In this document: positions 1-7,583 of the stretch, in pieces
Numbering within the stretch: the stretch's first letter is position 1
Layout: each line of letters starts with the position of its first letter
From: an uncultured Eubacteriales bacterium
GTDB taxonomy: Bacteria > Bacillota_A > Clostridia > Oscillospirales > Oscillospiraceae
NCBI GenBank assembly: GCA_900319835.1
Contig: ONPY01000056.1
Span: forward strand, 1-21,945
Length of the DNA stretch: 21,945 nucleotides
Direction of reading: 5' to 3'
Program-made: the position numbers and the translations under genes
Notes under the pieces: generated by a model
The model's input: the letters and a program-made list of their open reading frames with translations, nothing else
Database searches by the model: none
What the model was told of the DNA's origin: nothing

Positions 1-560
1 ACGATGGCGACGATGGGGATGTGCAGCTTGCGGGCCTCGGCAATGGCGTTGTGCTCCTTGCGGGGGTCAACGACGAACAGGGCGCCGGGCAGCTTCTTCA
101 TGTCCTTGACGCCGCCGAGGTACTTCTCGAGCTTCTCCATCTCGCCCAGGTGCTTCATGACTTCCTTCTTGGGCAGCATGTCGAAGGTGCCGTCCTCCTG
201 CATCTTCTTGAGCTGGGCCAGACGGTCCACGCGGGTGCGCATGGTCTTGAAGTTGGTCAGCATACCGCCGAGCCAGCGGGCGTTGACGTAGTACATGCCG
301 ACGCGGGAAGCCTCTTCCTTGACGGCGTCGGTAGCCTGCTTCTTGGTGCCGACAAACAGGATGGTCTGGTCGTTGGCGGCCAGCTCACGCACGAAGCTGT
401 AAGCCTCCTCCAGCTTCTTGACGGTCTTCTGCAGGTCGATGATGTAGATGCCGTTACGCTCGCAGTAGATGTACTCGGCCATCTTGGGGTTCCAGCGGCG
501 GGTCTGGTGACCGAAGTGGACACCGGCTTCCAGCAGCTGCTTCATGGATACGACAGACAT
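1..560 (-). CDS. rpsB: 30S ribosomal protein S2 (C-terminus off left edge)
   Basis: Small-subunit ribosomal protein S2, which joins the 30S subunit late and helps recruit S1-type functions at the mRNA exit. The minus-strand frame starts with [19 protein letters not shown], the hallmark S2 N-terminus, and continues through [28 protein letters not shown] and [15 protein letters not shown]. All are classic S2 signatures. About 186 residues are visible of a usual 230-260, and the frame is still open at base 1, so the gene is cut by the window and not broken. The start is ATG at 560, with a GAAGGAG ribosome site 6-12 bases upstream. tsf usually follows rpsB and would lie beyond the left edge. A promoter at 674-702 gives a leader of about 107 bases. 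Very confident. Confidence 0.97.
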   Translation of the reverse strand, partial: MSVVSMKQLLEAGVHFGHQTRRWNPKMAEYIYCERNGIYIIDLQKTVKKLEEAYSFVRELAANDQTILFVGTKKQATDAVKEEASRVGMYYVNARWLGGMLTNFKTMRTRVDRLAQLKKMQEDGTFDMLPKKEVMKHLGEMEKLEKYLGGVKDMKKLPGALFVVDPRKEHNAIAEARKLHIPIVAI

Positions 561-673
561 TTGGTTTTTCTCCTTCTTTTTTGTTATTTTCCTCCGGAAG
601 CCTCGTTCCCTCCACCAAGCCGTGTCGTCCGGCCACATGGGGGAGAGTCCGCTCCCGTGCGAAATGCCTTGAT

Positions 674-702
674 ATAATATCAGATCGGTCGGAGATTTGC
701 AA
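674..702 (-). promoter_or_regulatory. sigma-A promoter of rpsB
   Basis: On the minus strand TTGCAA (702-697) and TATTAT (679-674) are separated by exactly 17 bases. Transcription would start near 667, giving a ~107-base GC-rich leader that can form small hairpins (GGGAG with CTCCC, and GCCG with CGGC) before the ribosome site. The match to the consensus is good. The start point itself is inferred. Confidence 0.75.
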
Positions 703-755
703 GGGGTTTCGGAAAAGATTTTTACCAAATTGCAAAGATTTTAAAAAGCCGACAT

Positions 756-784
756 TTGACTTTCCCCTCCGCCCCTGATAGAAT
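756..784 (+). promoter_or_regulatory. sigma-A promoter of the aconitase X operon
   Basis: TTGACT (756-761) and TAGAAT (779-784) with a 17-base spacer. It is divergent from the rpsB promoter, with 53 AT-rich bases between the two -35 boxes. The -10 box overlaps the start of the inverted repeat at 781-815, so a protein bound there would block the promoter. Confidence 0.75.
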
Positions 785-815
785 ATTATCAAGGCCCGAA
801 AAGCCTTGATAATTC
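781..815. repeat. Inverted repeat over the start region of the aconitase X promoter
   Basis: GAATATTATCAAGGC (781-795) pairs with GCCTTGATAATTC (803-815) around the 7-base loop CCGAAAA. The inner 8 bp (788-795 with 803-810) are perfect, and the outer part pairs with a 2-base bulge. No T-run follows, so this is not an intrinsic terminator. Its position from the -10 box to about +25 suits an operator or a 5'-end mRNA hairpin. The operator reading is inference. Confidence 0.6.
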
Positions 816-848
816 TTGGAAAATTCTGTATCGAGGAAGTGTATGCAT

Positions 849-2129
849 ATGAAACTGACACCCGAGCAGCAGGCCATGCTCAACGGGGAGAAAGGGGAAA
901 CCATGGCAAAGGTCGTCAAGACCCTTGTCATGTACGGCGACGCCTTCGGTGCGGAGCGGATGGTGCCGGTGACCAGCAAGTGCGGCCACACGGTCATCTC
1001 CTTCGGCCTCAAGGCCATCCAGCCGGTCTACGATCTCTACGACCAGCTGATCGACGCGGGGCTCGTCTCCGGCCAGAAGTTCACCGCCGACCCCAGACCC
1101 CTCGACCCCAAGGTCCCCTCCAGCCTGCTGGAAGACATCGTCTTCAAAAAGATCATGTACACCCATCAGGACAAGTACGAGCAGCAATTGAAGAAGCTGG
1201 GCATCACCAGGGACGAGGACTACACCTGCACCTGCTATCTCGACCAGGTGGGCAACAAGCCCGAAAAGGGCGACGTCTTAAGCTGGGCGGAGTCCTCCGC
1301 CGTTGTCTACGCAAACTCCGTCCTCGGCGCCCGCTGCAACCGCAACTCCGGAATCATCGAGCTGATGGGCTCGGTGGCGGGCTTCGTGCCCGAGTTTGGG
1401 CTCCTGACCGACGAGGGGCGCAAGGCCACCTGGGTCGTGGAGGTCAAGTGCAAAGAAAAGCCAGAAGCGCAGCTGCTGGGCTCCGCCATCGGCATGAAGG
1501 TCATGGAGGAGGTCCCCTATGTGAAGGGCCTGGACCAGTGGCTCGGCACAGAGCTCAATGACGAGGCGTGCTCCTACCTCAAGGACTTCGGCGCGGCCAC
1601 CGCCTCCAACGGCGCGGTGGGCCTCTACCACATCGCAAACCTTACCCCCGAGGCCAAAGAACAGGGCGAGAAGCTCATCAAATCCGGCGCCCAGGTCTAC
1701 GTCATCGACGACGCGGAGCTCCAACGCGTCAAGGACAGCTACCCCGTCATCTGGAAAAACCCGGACGCCAAGCCCGAGCTCTGCTTTGTGGGCTGCCCGC
1801 ATATGACGGTCAGGCAGATGGAGGACTGGTGCGAGAAGATCGGGGAGAAGCTCAGGCGCAACGGCCTTGACAAGGTCTCGATCCCCACGGTGTTCACCGC
1901 CTCCCCCGCCGTCATCCGCGAGGCGGAGAAGGGCGTCACCGCCGCCAGACTCCGGAGCTACGGCGTCATCATCAGCTACATCTGCCCGCTGATGTACATG
2001 AACAACCCCCTCTGCAAGAAGAAGGCGGTCATCACCAGCTCCAACAAGCTGCGCACCTACACCAGCGCCCGGTACTGCACCGAGGCGGAGATTCTCGACA
2101 TCATCACCAGCAAGGAGGGGAGACTATGA
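849..2129 (+). CDS. Aconitase X catalytic (large) subunit, DUF521 family
   Basis: Large subunit of an aconitase X (AcnX) hydro-lyase. Characterised bacterial members dehydrate cis-3-hydroxy-L-proline, and archaeal ones dehydrate phosphomevalonate; the substrate here is unknown. At 426 residues it is full length. It opens with MKLTPEQQAMLNGEKGETMA, the usual AcnX beginning. Conserved blocks include GDAFGAERMVPV (30-41), CGHTVISFG (45-53), ARCNRNSG (161-168), VGCPHMT (314-320) and ISYICPLMY (375-383). C316 and C379 are the likeliest iron-sulfur cluster ligands, with C163 and C410 as other candidates. ATG 849 was chosen because GAGGAAG lies 9 bases upstream and family members start here. In-frame ATGs at 816 and 843 lack a properly spaced ribosome site. 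It overlaps the small subunit by 4 bases (ATGA). The family is certain; the reaction is not. Confidence 0.93.
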   Translation: MKLTPEQQAMLNGEKGETMAKVVKTLVMYGDAFGAERMVPVTSKCGHTVISFGLKAIQPVYDLYDQLIDAGLVSGQKFTADPRPLDPKVPSSLLEDIVFKKIMYTHQDKYEQQLKKLGITRDEDYTCTCYLDQVGNKPEKGDVLSWAESSAVVYANSVLGARCNRNSGIIELMGSVAGFVPEFGLLTDEGRKATWVVEVKCKEKPEAQLLGSAIGMKVMEEVPYVKGLDQWLGTELNDEACSYLKDFGAATASNGAVGLYHIANLTPEAKEQGEKLIKSGAQVYVIDDAELQRVKDSYPVIWKNPDAKPELCFVGCPHMTVRQMEDWCEKIGEKLRRNGLDKVSIPTVFTASPAVIREAEKGVTAARLRSYGVIISYICPLMYMNNPLCKKKAVITSSNKLRTYTSARYCTEAEILDIITSKEGRL

Positions 2130-2578
2130 AGCAGTTCAAAGGCCGTGTGATCGTCCCCGGCACCTGCCGGGCGGAGGCGCTGGTCAGCCGCGGCGGCTTC
2201 AACACCCTCGCCAGCTACCAGATGGCCCTGATGTTCGGCGACAAGCAGGTCAAGTGCGGCGATCAGAACAACGCAGATATTTATAAGAAGCCCATGCTGG
2301 GCAAGGCCCTGTGTCTGCCCATGACCATCGGCTCCACCACCGGCGGGATGGTCCTCTACACCGCCTGCGCCATGGGCAAGCAGCCGGCGTGCATGCTCTT
2401 CTCCATGCCCATCGACTCTCTGGCCGCCTCCGGCGCCATTCTGGGCGACGTGTGGACGGACGCTGTCATGCCCGTGGTGGACACCCTGGGGGAGGAATTC
2501 CTCCAGACCGTCCAGACCGGCGACATGCTCTCGATCAGCGAGGACGGCACCGTCACCATCGAGGACAAGGCGGAATAA
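2126..2578 (+). CDS. Aconitase X swivel (small) subunit, DUF126 family
   Basis: Small subunit of the heteromeric AcnX enzyme, equal to the swivelling domain 4 of aconitase that closes over the active site. At 150 residues it is the normal size for a separate DUF126 protein. Recognisable parts are the N-terminal FKGRVIVPGTCRAEALVS block, a mid-protein LCLPMTIGSTTGGMVLY segment (the substrate-contacting loop of the family), and a C-terminal GDMLSISEDGTVTIE strand pair. It starts inside the stop codon of the large subunit (ATGA), with AAGGAGGGG at 2112-2120, so translation is probably coupled, as expected for a 1:1 complex. A two-way terminator begins at its stop codon. Confidence 0.92.
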   Translation: MKQFKGRVIVPGTCRAEALVSRGGFNTLASYQMALMFGDKQVKCGDQNNADIYKKPMLGKALCLPMTIGSTTGGMVLYTACAMGKQPACMLFSMPIDSLAASGAILGDVWTDAVMPVVDTLGEEFLQTVQTGDMLSISEDGTVTIEDKAE

Positions 2579-2626
2579 AAAAACACATGCAAAAGCTCCC
2601 GGATTGCTCCGGGAGCTTTTGCATGT
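2578..2626. terminator. Two-way intrinsic terminator between acnX and clc
   Basis: A perfect 19-bp stem (2585-2603 with 2608-2626) closes a TTGC loop. On the plus strand the inner GCTCCCGG hairpin is followed by TTTT. On the minus strand the full stem is followed by a run of seven Ts, made by the As at 2577-2583. It serves the two convergent genes. Confidence 0.85.
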
Positions 2627-2632
2627 CTGCCA

Positions 2633-3892
2633 TCAGTGGGCGTTGGCGCTGCGGTTGATGAACTCCGCCTTGAGCTTGGCGTACATGATCTTCTGGCTGC
2701 TGTAGAGTCCGAAGTAGCCGGACAGGGCGTAGGCGATGCCGCAGGCCAGGGCAAAGTGCACCATGTCAGCCGAGCCGAAGAGCTCAACCGACAGCAGGAT
2801 CGAGGCGATGGGGCTGTTGACCGCGCCGCAGAAGACCCCGATCAGACCCACCGCCGCGGCCAGGCCCGCGGGGATCCCCAGCAGCGGGCCGAGGACGCAG
2901 CCGAAGGTCGCGCCGATGAAGAAGGTGGGGACCACCTCGCCGCCCTTGAAGCCCGCGCCGATGGTCAGCGCCGTGAACAGCAGCTTGAGCGCGAAGGCCT
3001 CGGGCCGCGCAACGCCGTCCTCGATGGCCCGGCGGATCAGCTCCATGCCCGCGCCGTTATAGTCCCGGGTGCCGAGCAGCACGCTCAGCAGCACCACGGC
3101 GGCGCCGCCGCACACGATGCGCAGATACTCGTTCTTCAGATACTTGGCGAGAACGTGCTCCGTGCGGTGCATGAAGAGGCAGAGCACGATGCTCAGCCCC
3201 GTACACAGCAGGGAGAGAGCCATCACCTTTACCACCATGGGGGCCGCCACGGGCACCGCCGCGAGCGCAAAGCGCGTGGGCGCCGCGCCGAAGAGCACGG
3301 AGATCTGCAGCGCCACCAGCGCCGCCACCAGGCAGGGGATCAGGGCCGAGTAGTAGATGACGCCCACGGAGATGACCTCCAGCGCAAAGACCGAGGCGGT
3401 CAGGGGCGTGCCGAAGAGGGCGGAGAAGACCGCGCTCATGCCGGCAAGGGTCGCGATGCGCATGTCCTTCTCGTCCAGACGGAAGGAGCGGCCCACAAAA
3501 TTGCCGAGGCTGCCGCCGATCTGCAGCGCCGCGCCCTCGCGGCCGGAGGAGCCGCCGAAGAGGTGGGTGATGACGGTGGAAAGATAGATGGCGGGCACCA
3601 GGGCCAGGGGCACCCGGCTGCCGTCGTGGATGGAGTCGATGATGGCGTTGGTATTGACCCTGTTCATCTTCAGCGCGTGGTAGAGCCACACGATGGCAAG
3701 GCCGGACACCGGCAGCAGGTACAGCAGCCAGGGCTGCTGCTCCCGGAAATGCGTGGCGGCCTCCACGCTCAGGTGGAAGGCGGAGCCCACAAGGCCGCCC
3801 ACCGCGCCGACCACGCCCGCGATCAGCACCCATTTGAGAAAGATGACGATGCTCTGAAAAATGAGTCTCAGGTTTTCCTTCACCGTGTTCAT
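2633..3892 (-). CDS. ClC-family anion channel / anion-proton antiporter
   Basis: Integral membrane ClC protein of 419 residues with about ten hydrophobic segments. The gating-glutamate motif is GGSSGREGAALQIG (113-126, gate E119), and the helix-N anion motif is GGEVVPTFFIG (317-327). The helix-D motif GSGIP of classical chloride ClCs is absent: the matching stretch is VNTNAIIDSIH (79-89). The pattern THLFGGS-GREG with a non-GSGIP helix D resembles, from memory, the divergent Firmicute ClC group that includes fluoride/proton antiporters, so fluoride export is possible but unproven. There is no cytoplasmic CBS tail. The start ATG 3892 has GGGAGG seven bases upstream. A weak promoter may lie at 3934-3961 (TATACT -10, poor -35). 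It ends in the shared terminator opposite acnX. Confidence 0.9.
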   Translation of the reverse strand: MNTVKENLRLIFQSIVIFLKWVLIAGVVGAVGGLVGSAFHLSVEAATHFREQQPWLLYLLPVSGLAIVWLYHALKMNRVNTNAIIDSIHDGSRVPLALVPAIYLSTVITHLFGGSSGREGAALQIGGSLGNFVGRSFRLDEKDMRIATLAGMSAVFSALFGTPLTASVFALEVISVGVIYYSALIPCLVAALVALQISVLFGAAPTRFALAAVPVAAPMVVKVMALSLLCTGLSIVLCLFMHRTEHVLAKYLKNEYLRIVCGGAAVVLLSVLLGTRDYNGAGMELIRRAIEDGVARPEAFALKLLFTALTIGAGFKGGEVVPTFFIGATFGCVLGPLLGIPAGLAAAVGLIGVFCGAVNSPIASILLSVELFGSADMVHFALACGIAYALSGYFGLYSSQKIMYAKLKAEFINRSANAH

Positions 3893-3974
3893 ACCGCTGC
3901 CTCCCGGAGTTTTCTCTTTCGCCAGTATACTCGATCCTGCTGGAAAAAGCTAGTCCCCTCGGCGGGTAAAACCG

Positions 3975-4003
3975 TTGACAAATCCCGCGGGGCACCATAT
4001 AAT
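3975..4003 (+). promoter_or_regulatory. Consensus sigma-A promoter of glnN
   Basis: TTGACA (3975-3980), a 17-base spacer, then TATAAT (3998-4003): both boxes match the consensus fully. Transcription should begin near 4010, only about 7 bases before the hairpin at 4017. Confidence 0.9.
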
Positions 4004-4016
4004 TTAGTATCAGCGA

Positions 4017-4051
4017 CCGGCGGGAGCGCGACGCTTCCGCCGGCCCTTTTT
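4017..4051 (+). terminator. Terminator-like hairpin in the glnN leader (possible attenuator)
   Basis: CCGGCGGGAGCG (4017-4028) pairs with CGCTTCCGCCGG (4032-4043) over a 3-base loop, 12 bp with one G-U pair, followed by CCC and TTTTT (4047-4051). It lies between the glnN promoter and the glnN start. No plus-strand gene upstream could use it as an ordinary terminator. It therefore looks like a leader attenuator, with the antitermination mechanism unknown. Confidence 0.7.
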
Positions 4052-4078
4052 CAAATCTACTGAGAGTGGGGAACGCAC

Positions 4079-6178
4079 ATGAACACGGTCACGGATACTT
4101 TCGGCTCCATGGTCTTCAACGACTCCGTCATGCGGGCAAGACTGCCCAAGGACGTGTTTCGACAGGTGCAGCGCTCCATGAACGAGGGCAGGCGGCTCGA
4201 CAGCGCCGCCGCCACCGTGGTGGCCAACGCCATGAAGGACTGGGCCATCGAAAAGGGCGCCACCCACTTTACCCACTGGTTCCAGCCCATGACCGGCGTC
4301 ACCGCCGAGAAGCACGACAGCTTCATCGCCCCGGTCGACGGCGGCAAGGTCATCATGGAGTTTTCCGGCAAGGAGCTCATCCAGGGCGAGCCGGACGCCA
4401 GCTCCTTCCCCTCCGGCGGCCTGCGCGCCACCTTTGAGGCCCGGGGCTACACCGCCTGGGACCCCACCTCCTACGCCTTCATCAAGGACGGGGTGCTCTG
4501 CATCCCGACCGCCTTCTGCTCCTACGGGGGCGAGGCGCTGGACAAGAAGACCCCCCTGCTGCGCTCCATGGAGGCCATCAACCGCCAGGGCCTGCGGGTT
4601 TTGAAGCTCTTCGGCAACCAGGACGTCACCTCCATCCGCACCAACGTCGGCCCGGAGCAGGAGTATTTTCTCATCGACAAGTCCGTCTTTGAAAAGCGCA
4701 AGGACCTCATCTACACCGGCCGCACCCTCTACGGCGCCCGGCCCCCCAAGGGCCAGGAGCTGGACGACCACTACTTCGGTGCCATCAAGCCCCGGGTCGC
4801 GGACTTCATGAAGGAGCTGGATGAGGAGCTGTGGAAGCTCGGCGTCATGGCCAAGACCGAGCACAACGAGGCCGCCCCCGCCCAGCACGAGCTGGCCCCC
4901 ATCTTCACCACCACCAACATCGCCGCCGACCACAACCAGCTGACCATGGAGCGCATGCAGCGCATCGCCCGCAAGCACGGCATGGTCTGTCTGCTGCACG
5001 AAAAGCCCTTTGCCGGCGTCAACGGCTCCGGCAAGCACAACAACTGGTCCATCTCCACCAATACCGGCGTCAACCTCTTTGAACCCGGCGAGACCCCGGC
5101 GGAGAATGCCCAGTTCCTGCTCTTCCTGTGCGCGGTGATCCAGGCGGTGGACGACTACCAGGACATGATGCGCCTGTGCGTGGCCTCCGCCGGCAACGAC
5201 CACCGTCTCGGCGCGGCCGAGGCGCCCCCGGCCATTGTCTCCATCTTCCTGGGGGAGGAGCTGCAGGCCATGGCCATCCTGGACGCCATTGAGAACGACA
5301 CCCCCTACGGCAGCCGGGAGAAGGAGCTGTTCAAGGTGGGCGTACATGTGATGCCCAAGTTCCCCAAGGACACCACCGACCGCAACCGCACCAGTCCCTT
5401 CGCCTTCACCGGCAACAAGTTTGAATTTCGCATGCTGGGCGCGGCCCAGTCCATCTCCGGCCCGAACGTGGTGCTCAACACCGCCGTGGCCGAGTCCCTG
5501 CGCCAGTACGCCGACCGGCTGGAGGGCGCCGAGGACTTTGAGTCCGCCCTGCATGAGCTGATCCGCGAGGTCATCCACAAGCACCGCCGCATCATCTTCA
5601 ACGGCAACGGCTACGACGACGCCTGGGTCAAGGAGGCCGAGGGCCGCGGGCTTTCCAACTACCCCTCCACGCCCGACTGCGCCCCCTGCTACATCGCGGA
5701 CAAGAACGTGAAGCTCTTCACCCGCCACAAGGTCTACACCGAGACCGAGATGCACGCGCGCTATGAGATCAAGCTGGACAGCTACTGCAAGGTCCTGCGC
5801 ATCGAGGCGCTGACCATGCTGGACATGCTGTGGAAGGACATCCTGCCCGCGGTCTCCGCCTGCACCGGGGATCTGGCCGCGTCCGCCAACGCCAAGAAGG
5901 CGCTGCAGCCCGCCATGGAAGTCAGCTACGAGCAGAAGATCGCCGAGGAGCTCAGCGCCCTTGCCGCCTCCGCCTACATCCACGGCCGCGCGCTGGAGCA
6001 CGCCATGGAGGGCGTCAAGGAACAGCGCGAGACCCTTGCCGCCGCCCGCTATTACCGGGATCGCGTCTTCCCCGCCATGCAGAGCCTGCGCACGGTGGTG
6101 GATGCCATGGAACTGCACTGCAGCGCCAAATACTGGCCCTACCCCAGCTATGGAGAGATCCTTTTCAGCGTGAAGTAA
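4079..6178 (+). CDS. glnN: Glutamine synthetase type III
   Basis: Cytoplasmic GSIII, which makes glutamine from glutamate, ammonia and ATP and is the main ammonia-assimilating enzyme in many anaerobes. At 699 residues it has the length typical of type III (types I and II are about 350-470). The N-terminal GSIII domain includes [14 protein letters not shown] (60-73), followed by [16 protein letters not shown] (119-134). Active-site blocks are NVGPEQEYF (189-197, metal-binding Glu), [11 protein letters not shown] (314-324, glutamate binding) and [16 protein letters not shown] (436-451, ATP/glutamate-binding Arg). The start ATG 4079 fits the family N-terminus, although its ribosome site (GTGGGGA) is weak. 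It stands alone behind a consensus promoter and a probable attenuator. No clear terminator was found after its stop. Confidence 0.97.
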   Translation: MNTVTDTFGSMVFNDSVMRARLPKDVFRQVQRSMNEGRRLDSAAATVVANAMKDWAIEKGATHFTHWFQPMTGVTAEKHDSFIAPVDGGKVIMEFSGKELIQGEPDASSFPSGGLRATFEARGYTAWDPTSYAFIKDGVLCIPTAFCSYGGEALDKKTPLLRSMEAINRQGLRVLKLFGNQDVTSIRTNVGPEQEYFLIDKSVFEKRKDLIYTGRTLYGARPPKGQELDDHYFGAIKPRVADFMKELDEELWKLGVMAKTEHNEAAPAQHELAPIFTTTNIAADHNQLTMERMQRIARKHGMVCLLHEKPFAGVNGSGKHNNWSISTNTGVNLFEPGETPAENAQFLLFLCAVIQAVDDYQDMMRLCVASAGNDHRLGAAEAPPAIVSIFLGEELQAMAILDAIENDTPYGSREKELFKVGVHVMPKFPKDTTDRNRTSPFAFTGNKFEFRMLGAAQSISGPNVVLNTAVAESLRQYADRLEGAEDFESALHELIREVIHKHRRIIFNGNGYDDAWVKEAEGRGLSNYPSTPDCAPCYIADKNVKLFTRHKVYTETEMHARYEIKLDSYCKVLRIEALTMLDMLWKDILPAVSACTGDLAASANAKKALQPAMEVSYEQKIAEELSALAASAYIHGRALEHAMEGVKEQRETLAAARYYRDRVFPAMQSLRTVVDAMELHCSAKYWPYPSYGEILFSVK

Positions 6179-6210
6179 AAACGGCTGCTGCATACAGACG
6201 ACCCCGCCGT

Positions 6211-6236
6211 GTCATCCTGAGCGAAGCGAAGGATCT
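6211..6236. repeat. Short interspersed repeat between glnN and rplJ
   Basis: The string GTCATCCTGAGCGAAGCGAA followed by GGATCT forms a small imperfect hairpin (ATCCT with AGGAT). From memory, near-identical strings are scattered through intergenic regions of many unrelated bacterial assemblies. Only one copy lies in this window, so repetitiveness is knowledge-based and not seen here. The rest of 6179-6345 shows no gene. Confidence 0.5.
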
Positions 6237-6349
6237 CAAACGGCCTGCTCTGTACAGACGGCAACGGCTGAGCTTCTTCGACGCTGCCCCGACTCAGAAG
6301 GACAGGAGGGGAACCCGCGTCTGCACACGCGTGTTTTCTAAAAAAGTCC

Positions 6350-6378
6350 TTGACAACCACGGAGCGCTCTGGTATATT
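6350..6378 (+). promoter_or_regulatory. Sigma-A promoter of rplJ-rplL
   Basis: TTGACA (6350-6355), 17 bases, TATATT (6373-6378). Transcription should start near 6385, directly at the first base of the conserved L10 leader. Confidence 0.88.
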
Positions 6379-6391
6379 ATCAGAGCGCTCC
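6361..6391. repeat. Paired palindromes flanking the rplJ -10 box
   Basis: GGAGCGCTC (6361-6369) and GAGCGCTCC (6383-6391) form a perfect 9-bp inverted repeat around the -10 box, and each arm is itself palindromic. One arm lies in the promoter spacer and the other at the transcription start. This could be an operator, or the right arm may simply be the 5' strand of the leader with a chance partner. Confidence 0.55.
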
Positions 6392-6497
6392 GAAGACAGC
6401 AGGTGGGTATTCCCCGTAAATCCTGCCGAGGACATCAACATTCTCTTGATTGTTTTTGTGTCTCTGCGTCTTGCCGGATGCAGGGGCTTTCTTTTTG
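6385..6497 (+). promoter_or_regulatory. L10 ribosomal protein leader (autoregulatory 5' UTR)
   Basis: Binding of the L10/L12 complex to this mRNA leader represses its own operon. The conserved Firmicute elements are visible in order: CTCCGAAGACAGCAGGTGGG (6389-6408), ATCCTGCCGAGGACATC (6420-6436), and a late hairpin CTCTGC with GCAGGG followed by the T-rich run TTTCTTTTT (6488-6496). CAGG at 6400-6403 can pair with CCTG at 6422-6425 to form the kink-turn-bearing stem of the L10 leader family. It sits directly before rplJ at the expected distance. Confidence 0.85.
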
Positions 6498-6533
6498 AGC
6501 GCGGGATTTTTCGTGTGGAGGTGAAAAACACAC

Positions 6534-7061
6534 ATGCCTAACGCAAAGGTTCTTAGCGAAAAGCAGGCGATCGTCGAAGCCCTGGCTCAGCGGATCCAGA
6601 ACGCAAGCGCCGGCATCCTCGTCGACTACCGCGGCATCACCGTGGCGGAGGATACCGCTCTGCGTGCCGAGCTCCGCAAGGAGGCCGTCGACTACAGCGT
6701 CGTCAAGAACACCCTGACCAGAAAGGCTCTGGACAAGCTGGGGATGAGCGATCTCGATCACGTCCTCAACGGCACCACGTCTCTGGCCACCGCAGAGAGC
6801 GATCCCATTGCTCCTTTCCGTATCATCAACGATTACAGCAAGAAGCTGGGTGAGCGTTTCAACATCAAGGCCGCCTTCATGGAGGGCAAGGTCCTGAACG
6901 ATGCTGAGATCGAGGAGATGTCCTCTCTGCCTTCCAAGGATGCTCTGTACGCCAAGGTTCTGGGCACCATGATCGCACCCATCACCGGCCTGGCCGTTTG
7001 CCTCGGTCAGATTCTCGAGCAGAAGGGCGGCTCTCTGGAAGCCCCCGCAGAAGCCGAATAA
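6534..7061 (+). CDS. rplJ: 50S ribosomal protein L10
   Basis: L10, the base of the ribosomal stalk, binds 23S rRNA and carries L7/L12 dimers that recruit translation factors. At 175 residues it is normal length. The N-terminus MPNAKVLSEKQAIVEALAQR, the DYRGITVAED block and VVKNTLTRKAL (all diagnostic for L10) are followed by a C-terminal helix (PITGLAVCLGQILEQKGG) that docks L7/L12. ATG 6534 has GGAGGTG at 6517-6523. rplL follows after 36 bases. Unlike the usual nusG-rplKAJL-rpoBC cluster, the upstream neighbour here is glnN. Confidence 0.97.
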   Translation: MPNAKVLSEKQAIVEALAQRIQNASAGILVDYRGITVAEDTALRAELRKEAVDYSVVKNTLTRKALDKLGMSDLDHVLNGTTSLATAESDPIAPFRIINDYSKKLGERFNIKAAFMEGKVLNDAEIEEMSSLPSKDALYAKVLGTMIAPITGLAVCLGQILEQKGGSLEAPAEAE

Positions 7062-7097
7062 TCGGCGCCAAAAAGAAATTTAATGGAGGAAATAACA

Positions 7098-7466
7098 ATG
7101 AGTGAAAAAATCGCCGCCATGATCGAAGAGATCAAGGGCCTTTCCGTTCTCGAGCTCAGCGAGCTCGTCCACGCTCTGGAGGACACCTTCGGTGTCTCCG
7201 CCGCTGCCGTCGCCGCCGGTCCCGCTGTCGCTGCCGGCCCTGTCGTCGAAGAGAAGACCGAGTTTGACGTTGTCATGACCAGCTTCGGTGCTGAGAAGAT
7301 CAAGGTCATCAAGGAAGTCCGCGGCATCACCGGTCTGGGCCTGGCTGAGGCCAAGGCCATGGTCGAGGGCGTGCCTGCCAAGATCAAGGAAGGCATCTCC
7401 AAGGAAGACGCTGAGGCTCTCAAGGCTCAGCTCGAGGCCGTCGGCGCCACCGTCGAGATCAAGTAA
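7098..7466 (+). CDS. rplL: 50S ribosomal protein L7/L12
   Basis: Stalk protein that binds elongation factors and stimulates their GTPase activity. At 122 residues it has the usual plan: an N-terminal dimerisation domain ([20 protein letters not shown]), an Ala/Gly/Pro hinge (residues ~36-51), and a C-terminal factor-binding domain with [20 protein letters not shown] and [18 protein letters not shown] 7098 was chosen over the in-frame ATG 7083 because GGAGG (7085-7089) sits properly before 7098 and overlaps 7083. A terminator follows directly, so rpoB is not in this operon. Confidence 0.97.
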   Translation: MSEKIAAMIEEIKGLSVLELSELVHALEDTFGVSAAAVAAGPAVAAGPVVEEKTEFDVVMTSFGAEKIKVIKEVRGITGLGLAEAKAMVEGVPAKIKEGISKEDAEALKAQLEAVGATVEIK

Positions 7467-7483
7467 GATTTCGTCAACCGACA

Positions 7484-7517
7484 AAAAAGAGGGAAAGCAA
7501 ACCGCTTTCCCTCTTTT
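7484..7517 (+). terminator. Intrinsic terminator after rplL
   Basis: GAGGGAAAGC (7489-7498), loop AAACC, GCTTTCCCTC (7504-7513), then TTTT. The As at 7482-7488 also allow partial minus-strand function. Confidence 0.9.
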
Positions 7518-7532
7518 CATATCCTCTGATGC

Positions 7533-7565
7533 AAAAAATCGCCCTCCGCTTTTGCGGAGGGCGAT
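7533..7565 (-). terminator. Intrinsic terminator of the NhaC-family gene
   Basis: On the minus strand a 12-bp GC-rich stem (7565-7554 with 7549-7538) with a 4-base loop is followed by six Ts (plus-strand As at 7533-7538). It lies 19 bases past the stop at 7584. Confidence 0.9.
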
Positions 7566-7583
7566 TGCCTTATCGGGGCGTTT

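Noticed and set aside
4004..4078. ANTAR-type two-hairpin antiterminator in the glnN leader
   Set aside because: Only one hairpin fits between the start site and the T-run. The required first hairpin with matching six-base loop is missing.
4010..6193. A 727-codon open frame on the strand opposite glnN, and similar long open frames opposite clc, nhaC, the ABC genes and msmX
   Set aside because: All mirror real genes with clear domains. Long antisense frames are a by-product of GC-rich third codon positions. They encode low-complexity Gly/Ala/Val/Asp/His-rich strings with no family likeness and no ribosome sites.
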